A stretch of DNA of 60,000 nucleotides from Polytrichum commune (lineage: Eukaryota > Streptophyta > Polytrichopsida > Polytrichales > Polytrichaceae): assembly GCA_950295325.1 (NCBI GenBank), contig OX485809.1, positions 25,918,001-25,978,000 on the forward strand, given 5' to 3'. The position numbers and the translations under genes were made by a program. The notes under the pieces are model-generated. The model was not told the origin of the DNA. It did not search any database and was given only the letters and a program-made list of their open reading frames with translations. Positions within the stretch are counted from its first letter, which is position 1; every line of letters begins with the position of its first letter. Of this stretch, positions 36,301 through 45,621 are shown one piece after another.

Positions 36301-36559
36301 ACATATTGAGGCAATCCAAAGAAGGAGAAAGATTACTTTCGACAAACGACATAAGAGAAGGGCCCTAACACCGGGAATGATGGTCATGATTCAAGACGCA
36401 CGAAAGCTTGAATTTCCGGCGAAATTCAATGCGGTATGGTTAGGACCTTACCTTGTCTATGAGGTCTTTCCTAATAATTCAATTCAATTGGAAACGTTGA
36501 ATGGTGAGCTCTTTCCTACCCGTACATCGGGAAGTAGATGTAAGGAGTACCGAGCTTGA
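30320..36559 (+). CDS. inner element gag-pol polyprotein, unit 2 (2079 aa)
   Basis: The protein is identical to that of unit 1 over all 2079 residues, with the same domains: gag, CCHC knuckle, DGGSS protease, FVDD reverse transcriptase, RNase H and DD(35)E integrase. Complete identity over 6.2 kb of coding sequence means either a very recent duplication or gene conversion between the units. Confidence 0.95.
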   Translation: MQGRTRSQKPSLIVGLEKSTRKRRSSKISDRLEQDNVRIESCLNVEPRTRSILDTLELGAQLEEEITPSKLSGETSSENYTLREEFPVEVDRGLLNSSPVTMAEERGMDPPPIPPIPPIPPIPPIDPLVRPRGLPIVVPQNLAAMDMPSHLPKFYGTKDEDPSRHMERYIERLASFLITDPGYWLVWFPTTLEGEAYEWYRDHAEGHFRGWEQLQREFLNEFRPEVGQSTALRALSSLKQGREKEISAYIRRFDLVCTRFVGTMLNDDTLKQFFIQGFFKSGTIRGVLERNPLTLADAKRAARDIENLDKDHERLWRREDELIPQFIPIRPRVVAVEPAKYENQIPYAIVDTGPRPLAVREPAPLLALPAPRTDPHLEEVERRLGASQLGFQEAMIKQMQSLTDQMSLMIRSQQPGPPPPVESGRHSSGLWCVQCGQPGHTRQFCRSGQNRDQRGNGNPPQQNQRGQAPPHYGNGSNRGPQPRGQGGQNLEKKEFHPFCGRWHAQGQCWSEGQEFNCSNCGGSHPSDTCRQPDKIINVPYPVANPQQQARDNMRGARPQGVPANELRPPNLYYDHSNARQTFHPPAGLQTTTGYIPIQNRQGVPPNGSNGRQAPPTDPGPSNSQDVRFMDGVLEATCDDMLPLPTRIGEEQSQWPPHTNAITYELVKGKGVVEEAPALAVTTRARRGDAPLEVGIGEQGNYSSDEEINLSELDRVARRATKDVERENIILQDRERTNAVHDLDNSDVGEWEGPGVPVDEFDVVGNSKVERSTGYDLWADLSTLKADITFGQLLEISPTARKTLKEGMPVHKRMRKVKAKIAARIQSQGGRDVKAIEIEVVIVDKVVPNVLVDGGSSLNILPEDTMKKLGLGLTGPSPLVINMANQSSTTPLGMIKDCRMTTGGEEYLVTFHVIKMHSNKDTFPILLGRPWLRMANAMVNWGGPKPSITYGPEGNRVIVSIGSLEGWMKKEMYLPLEKEIDDLNENEIGKALVGVVHPEGQRVVIDSGSGSLGPNFYNYGDNGDYAQWLREYPESEVDVMVTFHQVGLGSEFPSVSLGEGSLLEPCEVLTEEEWVSGGLTPWVDDVEEGEVSLIHVDGTQEEDVIIESSKLEEPLHFKTTSTGIVVGQDVKDYPNVPSDWYRNKEEQAHVSEADWRYVDVKLKNGKTRQMKMGSKLGEKEVREYSNLVDEFSDTFAWSYDELKGIPREMVEHRIPLIPGARPIRQKERRMNPQLQLLVKAELERLLKAGFIKPVEITDWVSPMVLVKKKNGKLRVCVDYRKLNSCTQKDHFPLPFITLLLEEVGGHSRYTFMDGYAGYNQISIALQDIHKTAFTTPWGTFVWVVMPFGLCNAPATFQRLVMYIFTDLLFKSMTVFVDDFSTQRNVDDHLHCVREALVRCRKMRLALNPDKTFLGVNKGVLLGYVVSEKGREPDPDKIAAISDLATPTNSKGISKLLGHVGWYRELIPNFSKIAVPITHLLKKDVKFEWTDACQKAFEELRDRLSTYPVLIPPNWGKPFHVYCDASNVAIGSALCQATGEKEKDQPIAYASKQLTPAERNYSTTERECLAMVFSVKKFRHYLMCNPVVFFVDHMAIKYLINKAELSGRLARWVLLLEEFDYTVEYKPGRMHLQADHLSRLSEEIGKNPVNDMLVDDSLFVVTSTPEWYAGIVEFLTTHKLPKEWTKEERRKVRVNSRQFVVVGHRLFRRGSDGILRRCVSKTEVEAILIACHDSACGGHFSGQLTGQKILRAGYFWPTLFKDAHDYVRKCDACQRYARNDLRMEMPLHVSLPLIPFEKWGIDYVGEVHPQSSKGMKYIVVATEYLTKWAEAKAVKTDTAEHAATFMYENIISRFGVPKILVSDRGTHFLNDLIREMTEKFKIDHRKTTPYHPQTNGQTERVNGILVSILRKTVIDSKRDWDTKLTAALWAYRTTYKVTTRATPFSLVYGLEATLPIEYEVESLRVAVSTRLTESQSLRNRLTDLEALDEGRRMAAQHIEAIQRRRKITFDKRHKRRALTPGMMVMIQDARKLEFPAKFNAVWLGPYLVYEVFPNNSIQLETLNGELFPTRTSGSRCKEYRA

Positions 36560-36620
36560 CTAGGCAACTTACCCTTGGAGCAAGAGATGTTTGGATTCAT
36601 CCCCCGATGGTCGCCAATTA

Positions 36621-38513
36621 TGTGAGCCCAAAAGGGTGCCCACATTTAGTCTTAGACCCTTGAAACGTTAGTTGATGCACTTTGAAGTAGCATGTTACTT
36701 CACAAAAATATAAAAAGAGTGAAATGTTAGTCTTAGAAGTACCATGTTGTAAGAGGCTAGGATGTGAGTTGTTATTGTGTTTTTACCTTCGGAAGGATTT
36801 GAGTGAATGAGGATAGGTAAGGAGAACTTGGATTGAGTAGTTAGTGAGTAGGCTAGTACAAATGGATGGAGACAACCAAAGTGACTCAAGAGGCAAGTGC
36901 ATTCGAATTGGGATGAATGGAGGATCACATGGAGCGCACAAGTGGACCACCTCATCATGGCCACTTAATGGGGAAGGCCCAAGGAAGAATGCAAGGTGGA
37001 GGATAAGCAAATTCTCAAAGCACCAATCAAATCACGAGTTAAGCATCGTGGTTTGAATTAAGTGGTGAGCGACGATTTGGGAAAGTAAGGGGAGAAAGTT
37101 ATGGCGGCGGAAAGCGAAGGAGGCTAAGTTTGGGTTGAAGCATCCCAAATTTGGTAAAGTGTGGTAGGTAGAAAGCCAAGGCTAGTTAAATGTTCGAATT
37201 AGGATCCTTGTTGATCATTTGAGGGAGGAAGGCTTAGAAGATAGGATTGGCGCCTACTAAGTAGGAGGAAATCTCAAGGGCTTATCGTGAGCCTTGAGGG
37301 TGCTCACCCCCTCAAGCTTACTATATAATCCCTCATTCTTCCCTCACTCATCCTCTCTTTCCTTTGTGCTCCAAGGCACCCCACGAGTTATAAGTGTGGG
37401 TGTGGGAAGCCATATTGGAGCACATGTGTGTGCTTAGTTTTTAGTTTGAGAGCCAAGGCTTGTTAGCCTTGAAGAGGGCTTGACCTCTTGGTAGAATTAG
37501 TGTTGACGTGAAGGATTTTAAAGTTAATTCATGATTCCAATTTGTGGTACTTTAAGTTCATGTTTTGAATACACGTGGTTGCAAGTTCCATGTTTAAGAG
37601 TTGAGCACTTGATGTTGTGATGAGTGCAAAAATATACTTGTGTGGATTAGTTAGTCTTAGTGAAGTTAGGAAATTCTCTCTCCCCCTCTCCTCTCTAGGA
37701 TTTTAGGATTTTAGGATTAGAGAAGAATTGTGTGATTAGAAAGGGGTTGTTAGTAGAATTAGGGAAATTAGGTAGGAAGATTAGTTAAGGGCTTGAATAA
37801 TTAGTGAGGTAGTTGGGGATTACAACTACAAAGTTGTGGGTTTATGAAGGAGCTGGGTTTATGAAGGAGCTGGGTTTGTTTAGTTAGAAAGTAAAGAGCT
37901 GGGTTTATGAAGGACCTGGGTTTGTTTAGTTAGAAGCTAAGGAGCTGGGTTCATGAAGGACCTGGGTTTATGAAGGACCTGGGTTTGTTTAGTTAGAAGC
38001 TAAGGAGCTGGGTTCATGAAGGAGCTGGGTTTATGAAGGAGCTGGGTTTGTTTAGTTAGAAGCTAAGAAGCTGGGTTTATGAAGGAGCTGGGTTTATGAA
38101 GGAGCTAGGTTTATGTAATTAGAAAGTAAAGAGATGGGTTCATGAAGGAGCTTAGTAGATAGCCTACCTAATTAGCTCATAGACAAGTAGTTAGTTACAT
38201 TATGCTAGTTAGTGTTATGTGTGGCTTTCACAAGTAAATGTATTTGAGATTGACTATAGAGAATAGTGTTTTTTTTAACACTTGCATCCTCTCTTTAAAA
38301 ATAAACCACGTGCACAACTTAATGGAGAATGTGGAGCACTCTCGCGATGGCAAGACAAAGGAAGCAAAGACCAAAGTTAAATCCAAGACCACTTGAAGGG
38401 TGAACCTTGCACTATGGACTCATCCAAGTCCAAATCCAATACCGCGGAGGAATGTGAGCCCAAACCCACTACTCGGACTACGGACGCTTAAGGGTGGGGG
38501 GTTTGGCCTCACA
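36621..38513 (+). repeat. inner element LTR 3 (1893 bp)
   Basis: Right LTR of the array, ending CTCACA before the CTTAC duplication. It has a private C at 37961 (offset 1340) in the minisatellite. Confidence 0.95.
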
Positions 38514-38518
38514 CTTAC
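38514..38518. other. target site duplication CTTAC, right copy (nested array)
   Basis: Matches 18410-18414. Confidence 0.93.
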
Positions 38519-38745
38519 CTTTATCCCTTAGGTTCTTGTTTTCTGTTTACGGAAGATTGAAGCACGTAACGTCAGAAGTAGTACCCCCTGTTGACGGAAC
38601 ATGGCAAGGGACTAAGTTGTCTAGCACAGAGTATAAATTTGTGTTTGGAAAACCGAACCTAAGGGCCACACCTTTTATACCTGATTTCATAGACCAAAAT
38701 CCTTTGTATTTTAACCCCGTTGATTTTAGAACAATATGCTTGTAG
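38519..38745 (+). pseudogene. outer element ORF2, 3' part
   Basis: Continuation of the frame broken at 18414, ending at TAG 38743-38745 after FRTICL. Gag lies in the same frame directly after this TAG. A start codon a few bases inside LTR 3 (38494) only appears because of the insertion junction. Confidence 0.5.
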
Positions 38746-40737
38746 ACAGACAAACTGGAACCCGCTCATGAAAAATCTCATTCTCAAACTGCATCCGTTA
38801 GGAATGCAGCTAACGCTAAAGCTAGAGAAGATAGAGCAGCAGCCAGAGCGTATAGGAAGCAATTACAGGAAAAGAGAAGAAGTTGGGTTCAACCATTTTT
38901 AGACGTAGCAAGGAGGTTTTCAGGTAGTGGTTCAGGAGGGAATTTTCAAACACTTGTAGATAAGCCTTCAACAAGTGTTGAGAGAGAATTCTTATCCCCA
39001 AAAGTTTTATTTTCTGACACGACACCTCATACCAGTTCACCCACTCCACCATTGTGGACTACCGCCTATGAACGTACACCATCTCCCATTCTTGACTCAA
39101 CGGTTTACGCTAATATACAAGGCAACCCATTGTTTACCCCTTATACACCATTAGTACCCATAGCACAATTAATACCTCCTCCCTTACGACCTGTAGTACA
39201 ACCTGTAGTACCGCTTCCTAATATGGCGGCTAATCCTCCTAGGATCAATAGTGTAGTGAATTTGCCTTATTTTCAGGGTAGACCAGGAACAGATCCTGAT
39301 GTCCATGTGAGGAAATTCGAGATTGCATGTGCTGCAAATAGCGTACCACCGGATAAAACGATGGAGGTATTTGCAGCAACCTTGCAAGAAAATGCTTTCT
39401 TATGGTATTCCCGTCAAGGCCAATTTGCTGACTGGAATGCTCTTAAGAATGCATTCCTTCAATATTTTAGACCCTTAGGGTTTGTCAACAGTTTAATGGA
39501 AAAATTGAGAACCATTCGAATGAGTATAAACGAAACCATTGACAGTTATTGGGGGAGGATGAGCGACATACTACTGAGAATGCCCAATCACCAGATCCCG
39601 GATAATTTCCTCCGGAATATATTCATAGGAGGTCTATACCCTTTTGAGTTAAAATTGTATGTGAGAGAACGAGCACCAGTGACCGCTGAGGCGGCTTTTA
39701 CTTTGGCAAAAGCTTGGGAAGAGTCCCACGTAGAGGATCGTTATACCTTTGATAACTATAATAACGATTTTTATGAACAGCCTATGGATGGTCAGTTTTA
39801 TCACCCTGTCCTACCCGGTCAATCCTTGACATATCCAGGTGCTAAGCCTATGATAGATGCGACACAATTCAAACATCCTAGTGCAGATTTGTTTACACCC
39901 CCAAGGCTAATGATAAAGCCTACACCCGTGGTTCACAACAACTCACAAGAGTTAGCCCTTATGGATATCACAAAGAAATTAGCAGATCTAGAGGTGAAAA
40001 TCACAAGGGGGGCTAATAAACGACCACCACCAACTGAAGAGAGAACTAATGTATGGTGTAATAACTGTAAGGGTCATGGTCATCTGTCCAATGAGTGTCC
40101 TACTCCCAAAGGTTTGAGAGTTAAGTGTACTTTTTGCGGAGGGAATCATTCAGTCAATGAGTGTTGGAATTTACCTAGAAATCGTGCAGTCAACCAAATA
40201 TATGCTAACCAGTCACGACCTTGGCAACAAGAGAGAATGGGAGATATGCCCAATACAGGATACAATCCCAAAAGAAATTTCAACCGTCGGCCAGTGCCTC
40301 TTAGTTTTGGGAATCATCCAACTTGGGGTGAAACCAATCAACCACCAAATTGGAGGGGTCCTCCATATAACCCCCGAACCCAAAATTATAAGACACCAAT
40401 GCCCAACCAGTATGTAGTGTGTTTCAGATGTGGAGAAATCGGTCATTATGCAGGAGATTGTCCCAATCCTAGAAAAGTTCAACAGTACATACCCTTGTGT
40501 GGAAATTGTAAAGAGGCAGGACACCCTACAGCTGAGTGTGACCAACCCCGTAAGGAAGGTCCACCAACTGATAGAGATTGGAAAAAGGGTAAACATGTGA
40601 CTATACAAGAGGATGAGAGACAAGATCGTAATGTCCATAGAGTTCAACACTCTAAGAAACTAGATGAGGAAGTAAGTGTAGTGGCCACTAGATCCCGGAA
40701 ACAACCCTTAATACAACAAAATGGGTCTAGTACATAG
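38746..40737 (+). CDS. outer element Gag
   Basis: The frame is open from the codon after TAG 38745. The first in-frame ATG only occurs near 39222, so the start is unclear: read-through of the TAG, a non-ATG start, or the internal ATG. The N-terminal part is basic and helical (NAKAREDRAAARAYRKQLQE). The capsid-type Retrotrans_gag region spans about 39220-39750 (FLWYSRQGQFADWNALKNAF). Four zinc knuckles follow between 40057 and 40545: CNNCKGHGHLSNEC, CTFCGGNHSVNEC (one residue short), CFRCGEIGHYAGDC and CGNCKEAGHPTAEC. It ends at TAG 40735-40737, with pol in the same frame. Confidence 0.85.
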   Translation, partial: TDKLEPAHEKSHSQTASVRNAANAKAREDRAAARAYRKQLQEKRRSWVQPFLDVARRFSGSGSGGNFQTLVDKPSTSVEREFLSPKVLFSDTTPHTSSPTPPLWTTAYERTPSPILDSTVYANIQGNPLFTPYTPLVPIAQLIPPPLRPVVQPVVPLPNMAANPPRINSVVNLPYFQGRPGTDPDVHVRKFEIACAANSVPPDKTMEVFAATLQENAFLWYSRQGQFADWNALKNAFLQYFRPLGFVNSLMEKLRTIRMSINETIDSYWGRMSDILLRMPNHQIPDNFLRNIFIGGLYPFELKLYVRERAPVTAEAAFTLAKAWEESHVEDRYTFDNYNNDFYEQPMDGQFYHPVLPGQSLTYPGAKPMIDATQFKHPSADLFTPPRLMIKPTPVVHNNSQELALMDITKKLADLEVKITRGANKRPPPTEERTNVWCNNCKGHGHLSNECPTPKGLRVKCTFCGGNHSVNECWNLPRNRAVNQIYANQSRPWQQERMGDMPNTGYNPKRNFNRRPVPLSFGNHPTWGETNQPPNWRGPPYNPRTQNYKTPMPNQYVVCFRCGEIGHYAGDCPNPRKVQQYIPLCGNCKEAGHPTAECDQPRKEGPPTDRDWKKGKHVTIQEDERQDRNVHRVQHSKKLDEEVSVVATRSRKQPLIQQNGSST

Positions 40738-43700
40738 AGATTTAATGAACAACATAGTGATGCAGAGACCAGTCTCTCTGAATATTCTCGATCACCTTTA
40801 ATTAGAACCCCAAAAGATAAGGCACCTGTGGAAGCTAACGTTGTACCAACAACACTTCCTGAGAATGTTTATATTCCATCACCACTTGTTGTCGTCAACC
40901 CTCCAGTTGTCAACTACACACCAATTTTACCCACTAATATCCCTCGACCCCGTCTGAAATCTATAGCAAGAAGAGAGAGACCTAAGGTTCAAGCAACTTC
41001 ATCTCGATCATCTCGAACGATGATGTTGTCTAAAGACCTAAAACCCTATGATATCATGGAGGATTTAGATAAAATACAACCCACTATCACAATGAAACAA
41101 TTGTTGGCTGTTGCACCCCAATGTCGTAGTTCCTTGAGTTCATCCATGATACGTAGACGGTCTAGACCAACCACAGTGCATGATATTACCTTGAGTAGAG
41201 ATCCAGGAGCCCCAACCGTTGATGTCATCATAGGAGGTGCTCTTATACCAGGATTCCAAATTGACACGGGATCAAGTGTCAATTTGATGAATGTTGAAAC
41301 TATGAATGAGTTAGGGATATCCAATGTAGTCTCTACCACGATCATTTTAAAAATGGCAGATAGTAGTCGAGTGAAACCCTTAGGAGTTTTGGAACAAATC
41401 CCAACCCTAGTAGCTAATATTGAGTATAAAATTGATTATGTTGTTTTTAAAACAATGGATGGTGTACAGTCTTATCCAGGTCTTCTTGGGCGCACATGGT
41501 TGTTAGATGCACAAGCCAAAGAAGATTGGGGAAAGGGTACACTGACCATTGGAAGTGGGTTAAGAAAAATAGTTCTACCTTTGTTTCCTACCCAATACCA
41601 CGGTGAAACACAAGATGAAGAAACAGAGTTCACCAGTGATGATGGTTATGAAACGGAAAAAGAGACTACTGTGAGTGAATCCATACACCGTGTAAACGAT
41701 AAACCGTTTCAATATGCTCCCGTAGGAATGGGAGAATATTTTTGTGCGCTTGGTGATGGTGATTCTGATGATGCTATTCTAGCATGGCAGAATAGCCTAC
41801 CAGTGAACAAGATTAGCAATACTAAGTCACGTAATTTTGACCGGTTAAAACTAGTGTATAGTGTGCAAGAAGAGACACCGTCTAAAATATTGGTCAAAGA
41901 TGAGTTAGCAAAGAAATGGGAGTCTACCATGTTTGAGTCTGACCAACCTGTTAAAAATTACGTGGTTAAAAATGTGTGTAAGGATATGAACTTGAGTGAT
42001 GATGACACGCCTCGTGTGATCAAAGTCTATGAGAAAATCACGGATGAAGAGTGGGAATTTTGGAGAGATTTCTTTAAAAAGAACATTAAAGTCTTCGCAT
42101 GGACATATAAGGATTTGAGAGGAGTACCCCCAGAGATCTGTGAACATAAAATTGTATTGGAAGAGGGAACAACTCCTGTCAGGCAGAGACAATACAGAAT
42201 GAACCCAAAATATTCTCTATTGGTTAAGGAGGAGGTGGATAAGTTATTGGAAGTCGGCATAATCTATCCTATTCCCTATAGTGAGTGGGTGTCACCCATA
42301 GTCCTAGTACCCAAGAAAAACGGTAAGCTACGAATATGTGTGGATTACAGAAAGTTAAACAGTGTCACCAAAAAAGATTATTTTCCTTTACCATTCACAG
42401 ACAGTATGTTAGACGGAGTGGCAGGATATGATTGTTATTCTTTTATGGATGGGTTTTCAGGTTACAACCAAATCTCCATATACCCACCCCACCGTCCCTT
42501 AACTGCCTTCACCACACCATGGGGTGTCTTCGCACATGCCCGTATGCCTTTTGGAATGTGTAATTCCCTTGGGACCTTTTCCAGATTAGGAGTTAACACA
42601 TTTCAAAAGTATCTCCATCGTACCATGGAAGTTTTCTTGGATGATTTTGCGGTTTATAGCATAAGAGAGAAACATGCACAACACCTTCAAGAGTGCTTTG
42701 ATGAGTGTATGAAAGTGGGAATCTCTATCAATACAGTAAAGTCAGTGTTCCTAGTACCCTTTGGCAAATTGGTGGGTCATATCATATCAAAACAAGGAGT
42801 TGCTACTGACCCAGAGAAAATTGCAATTATTGTTTCATTGCCTTTACCCACCACTGTCTCAGAGGTCAAAGGATTCTTAGGACACACAGGTTATTATCGT
42901 CGTTTCATCTTTCGTTATTCAATCATCGCAATGCCTTTGACTGAATTGCTAAAGAGAACCGATACCCCACCCGTTTGGACCCAGGCATGTACGGAAGCTT
43001 TTAATACACTTAAAAAGAAATTAATAGCTGCACCAATATTAGTGGCCCCAAATTGGGAAAAAGACTTTGAAGTGTATGTGGATGCGTCAAATGTAGCAGT
43101 GGGAGCTGTATTGAGTCAAAAGGATGAGAAGGGTCATGACCACCCTATATACTTTGCTAGTCGTCAATTAGTGCAAGCAGAGCGCAATTATACAGTCACA
43201 GAGAGAGAAGCCTTAGGGATGATATTCTCAGTGCAAAAGTTCAGGCATTATCTCTTAGGATATAAGTTCGTATTTCACGTAGATCATGATGCCCTCAAGT
43301 ATATGATAAACAAACCCCAATTGAGTGGAAGGATAGCTAGATGGGTTTTGTTGTTGCAAGAGTTCAATTTTACTATCCAAGTTCGACCTGGTAAGAGTCA
43401 TGCTAACGCAGACCACTTATCAAGGTTAAGTGATGCACTAGGAACCGAACCCATTGATGACTCATTTCCAGATGCCGATTTGTTTTTCATAGAAAAGGTG
43501 TCTCCTGAGTACGCTGAGATAATTAATTATTTACAAACCAATACCTTTCCTGAGGGACTCTCTAAGAAACAACAACAACGTGTAATTTTTAAAACGGCTC
43601 CATATTCTATCATTGCCGATACCTTATACAAAAAAGGCAAGGATGGAGTATTGAGACGATGCATTATGAGTTCAGAAATACCCTTGATCTTACAAGGATG

Positions 43701-44760
43701 TCATAGTGATCCAGCAGGAGGTCATTTTGCGGGTAATGTTACTGCTCGCAAAGTTTTACAATCAGGATATTGGTGGCCCACCTTGTTTAATGATGGTGTC
43801 ACCTATGCTAGACAGTGTGACGTGTGTCAGAGAGTAGGAAAACCCACAGACACATCGGCAATGCCATTACACCCGATTTTAGCATTAGCACCCTTTGAGA
43901 AATGGGGGATTGATTTTGTTGGTCCAATTAACCCCCCTAGTAAGAGTGGACGTCATCGCTACATTTTAGTTGCCACAGACTATGCCACGAAATGGACAGA
44001 AGCTGAGGCCACTAAACGTGATGATAGGGAAACGGTAGCCAAATTCCTTAAAGCTAACATCTTTGCACGATTTGGTTGTCCCCGAGAGTTAATTAGTGAT
44101 AGGGGTACCCATTTCGTGAATGAGGTCATTGAGTTGCTAACAGAGAAATACAAAATTAAACACCGACTTACTACCCCATACCACCCAAGAGCAAATGGGC
44201 AAACTGAAAAAACGAATGGAATTTTGTGTAAAATCATTACTAAAACAGTCCAAGGCTCTATGGTCGACTGGGATGTGAAGTTGTTAGATGCTTTATGGGC
44301 ATATCGTACGGCTTATAAAGTCACCACAAAATTTACCCCTTTCCAATTGGTGTATGGTCAAGAGGCAATCCTACCCATTGAGTTAGAATTACCCTCTTTA
44401 CGCATAGCCTTGGAAGAACGATTAGATGATTCAGATTCACTACAAGAGCGTATCGCTATGCTAGAGAAGTTGGATGAAATTCGGGGCCAGGCTTATCTTA
44501 ATACGGCCGCAATCCAAAAATGGCGTAAAACCTATTACGATAGTAAAATGAAACCTAAAGTCATTAAGGATGGTGACCTAGTCTTATTATATGATAGCCG
44601 GTTTCAAAAGTTTCCCGGAAAATTTAAAATTCGTTGGCAAGGTCCTTATAAAGTGGTGAAGAGTTATGAAAATGGATCTTGTGATTTAGAGGATTTTCAA
44701 GGTCGACCCCTAGCTACCCGTATAAATGGAAACCGTCTTAAAATTTATTGTACTAACTGA
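40738..44760 (+). CDS. outer element Pol (protease, RT, RNase H, integrase)
   Basis: The frame is open directly after the gag TAG. No in-frame ATG is evident at its start, and a GTG at 40828 is the first alternative start, so it is probably made by TAG read-through. Counting from 40828, the protease is QIDTGSSVN with Asp 146. Reverse transcriptase has VFLDDF with Asp 605/606. RNase H has YVDASN, then an HHCC zinc finger, then integrase with D1029, D1091 and E1127 (35 residues between the last two). It ends without a chromodomain. All catalytic residues are present, so pol itself looks intact even though the element is interrupted at ORF2. Confidence 0.9.
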   Translation, partial: RFNEQHSDAETSLSEYSRSPLIRTPKDKAPVEANVVPTTLPENVYIPSPLVVVNPPVVNYTPILPTNIPRPRLKSIARRERPKVQATSSRSSRTMMLSKDLKPYDIMEDLDKIQPTITMKQLLAVAPQCRSSLSSSMIRRRSRPTTVHDITLSRDPGAPTVDVIIGGALIPGFQIDTGSSVNLMNVETMNELGISNVVSTTIILKMADSSRVKPLGVLEQIPTLVANIEYKIDYVVFKTMDGVQSYPGLLGRTWLLDAQAKEDWGKGTLTIGSGLRKIVLPLFPTQYHGETQDEETEFTSDDGYETEKETTVSESIHRVNDKPFQYAPVGMGEYFCALGDGDSDDAILAWQNSLPVNKISNTKSRNFDRLKLVYSVQEETPSKILVKDELAKKWESTMFESDQPVKNYVVKNVCKDMNLSDDDTPRVIKVYEKITDEEWEFWRDFFKKNIKVFAWTYKDLRGVPPEICEHKIVLEEGTTPVRQRQYRMNPKYSLLVKEEVDKLLEVGIIYPIPYSEWVSPIVLVPKKNGKLRICVDYRKLNSVTKKDYFPLPFTDSMLDGVAGYDCYSFMDGFSGYNQISIYPPHRPLTAFTTPWGVFAHARMPFGMCNSLGTFSRLGVNTFQKYLHRTMEVFLDDFAVYSIREKHAQHLQECFDECMKVGISINTVKSVFLVPFGKLVGHIISKQGVATDPEKIAIIVSLPLPTTVSEVKGFLGHTGYYRRFIFRYSIIAMPLTELLKRTDTPPVWTQACTEAFNTLKKKLIAAPILVAPNWEKDFEVYVDASNVAVGAVLSQKDEKGHDHPIYFASRQLVQAERNYTVTEREALGMIFSVQKFRHYLLGYKFVFHVDHDALKYMINKPQLSGRIARWVLLLQEFNFTIQVRPGKSHANADHLSRLSDALGTEPIDDSFPDADLFFIEKVSPEYAEIINYLQTNTFPEGLSKKQQQRVIFKTAPYSIIADTLYKKGKDGVLRRCIMSSEIPLILQGCHSDPAGGHFAGNVTARKVLQSGYWWPTLFNDGVTYARQCDVCQRVGKPTDTSAMPLHPILALAPFEKWGIDFVGPINPPSKSGRHRYILVATDYATKWTEAEATKRDDRETVAKFLKANIFARFGCPRELISDRGTHFVNEVIELLTEKYKIKHRLTTPYHPRANGQTEKTNGILCKIITKTVQGSMVDWDVKLLDALWAYRTAYKVTTKFTPFQLVYGQEAILPIELELPSLRIALEERLDDSDSLQERIAMLEKLDEIRGQAYLNTAAIQKWRKTYYDSKMKPKVIKDGDLVLLYDSRFQKFPGKFKIRWQGPYKVVKSYENGSCDLEDFQGRPLATRINGNRLKIYCTN

Positions 44761-45621
44761 GGGCAGTTAGTATAATAAATATGAGGGGGGGGGGGTAGTT
44801 AGTAGGTGAGATAACTAATTAGGAAGCAGTTAATTACCTTGTTAAAAATGAATTACCTTGTTAAAAAACCAATTCTTACTCATGATTAGATCCTTAGATC
44901 TTCTGTGTAATAAGTAATACGAATTAAAGACGTGAGAGGAAGAATTTTCATGAGATTTTGACTTTTTGAATGTGAAGAATTTATAATAAATTGATAAATT
45001 ATGAGGAACTTCTGGAATTTTATAAAATTTTCAGTAAGGGAGCGCTTAAAGAACAATTTCAATCTTAAATTATCTAGGCTGACAACCTTAAAACCATGTA
45101 ACCGGAATTGATTAATTAAAAGAAAAATTAAACGGACTATAATCTGGATGGAGACACTTAAGTTTGATAGGACTGATAAGCCCAAGGAAATAAGTTATAA
45201 TTAGATGTTGAATGATGTGATGTGATGGAGGATACCCCATCATTAAAACTTGAAGCTTTCATGAATTAAAGGACAAATCTTGATCATTAAAAGGGCTATA
45301 GTCATGGTGATTAGTGCTTAACCACTTTTCTTAATCATGAACCACCAACCACATCCATGGCGGCGCAATCTCACCAGAATTGTCAAGATGGACGAGCAGG
45401 CTATAATCTGATCAAGGCAAGAATTCGGCCATTATCGACATCCGGAGAGAGTGGTCGCATGTTAAGATGTTATTGTCATTGCAGGATCAGTTGAGAGTTA
45501 CGTGTTAGCTTGTGTATGTCTGAGATCTGCAATTTTGAGGGCGTCGTGAGCTCGAGAGAGTTAGGGGAGTGAGTGAATTGGGTAGCTGGGGTTGTAAGAA
45601 TCGGACTATAGTCTTTCAAAA
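44761..45621 (+). other. non-coding spacer between pol and the 962-aa ORF
   Basis: Contains a G10 tract near 44786, a CTATAGTC box (45296) and two diverged CTATAATC boxes (about 45135 and 45410). A full GACTATAGTC palindrome sits at 45604-45613, only 8 bp before the next ATG. It may hold a promoter, splice acceptor or other control region for the 3' ORF. Confidence 0.45.

Larger units (their letters stand above)
18415..38513 (+). mobile_element. tandem array of a Ty3/Gypsy LTR retrotransposon (3 LTRs, 2 internal regions)
   Basis: Three 1893-bp LTRs (TGTGAG...CTCACA) alternate with two 7210-bp internal regions, giving an exact 9103-bp period. The middle LTR serves both units. Each internal region carries one complete 2079-aa gag-pol. 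One CTTAC duplication brackets the array. The likely origin is unequal recombination between the 5' and 3' LTRs of one resident copy. Confidence 0.95.

Noticed and set aside
18415-38513. Assembly artefact as the sole explanation of the duplicated inner element
   Set aside because: LTR 1 and LTR 3 each carry a private difference and one duplication pair brackets the whole array, so it is not a plain copy-paste of one block. Long-read confirmation would still be useful.
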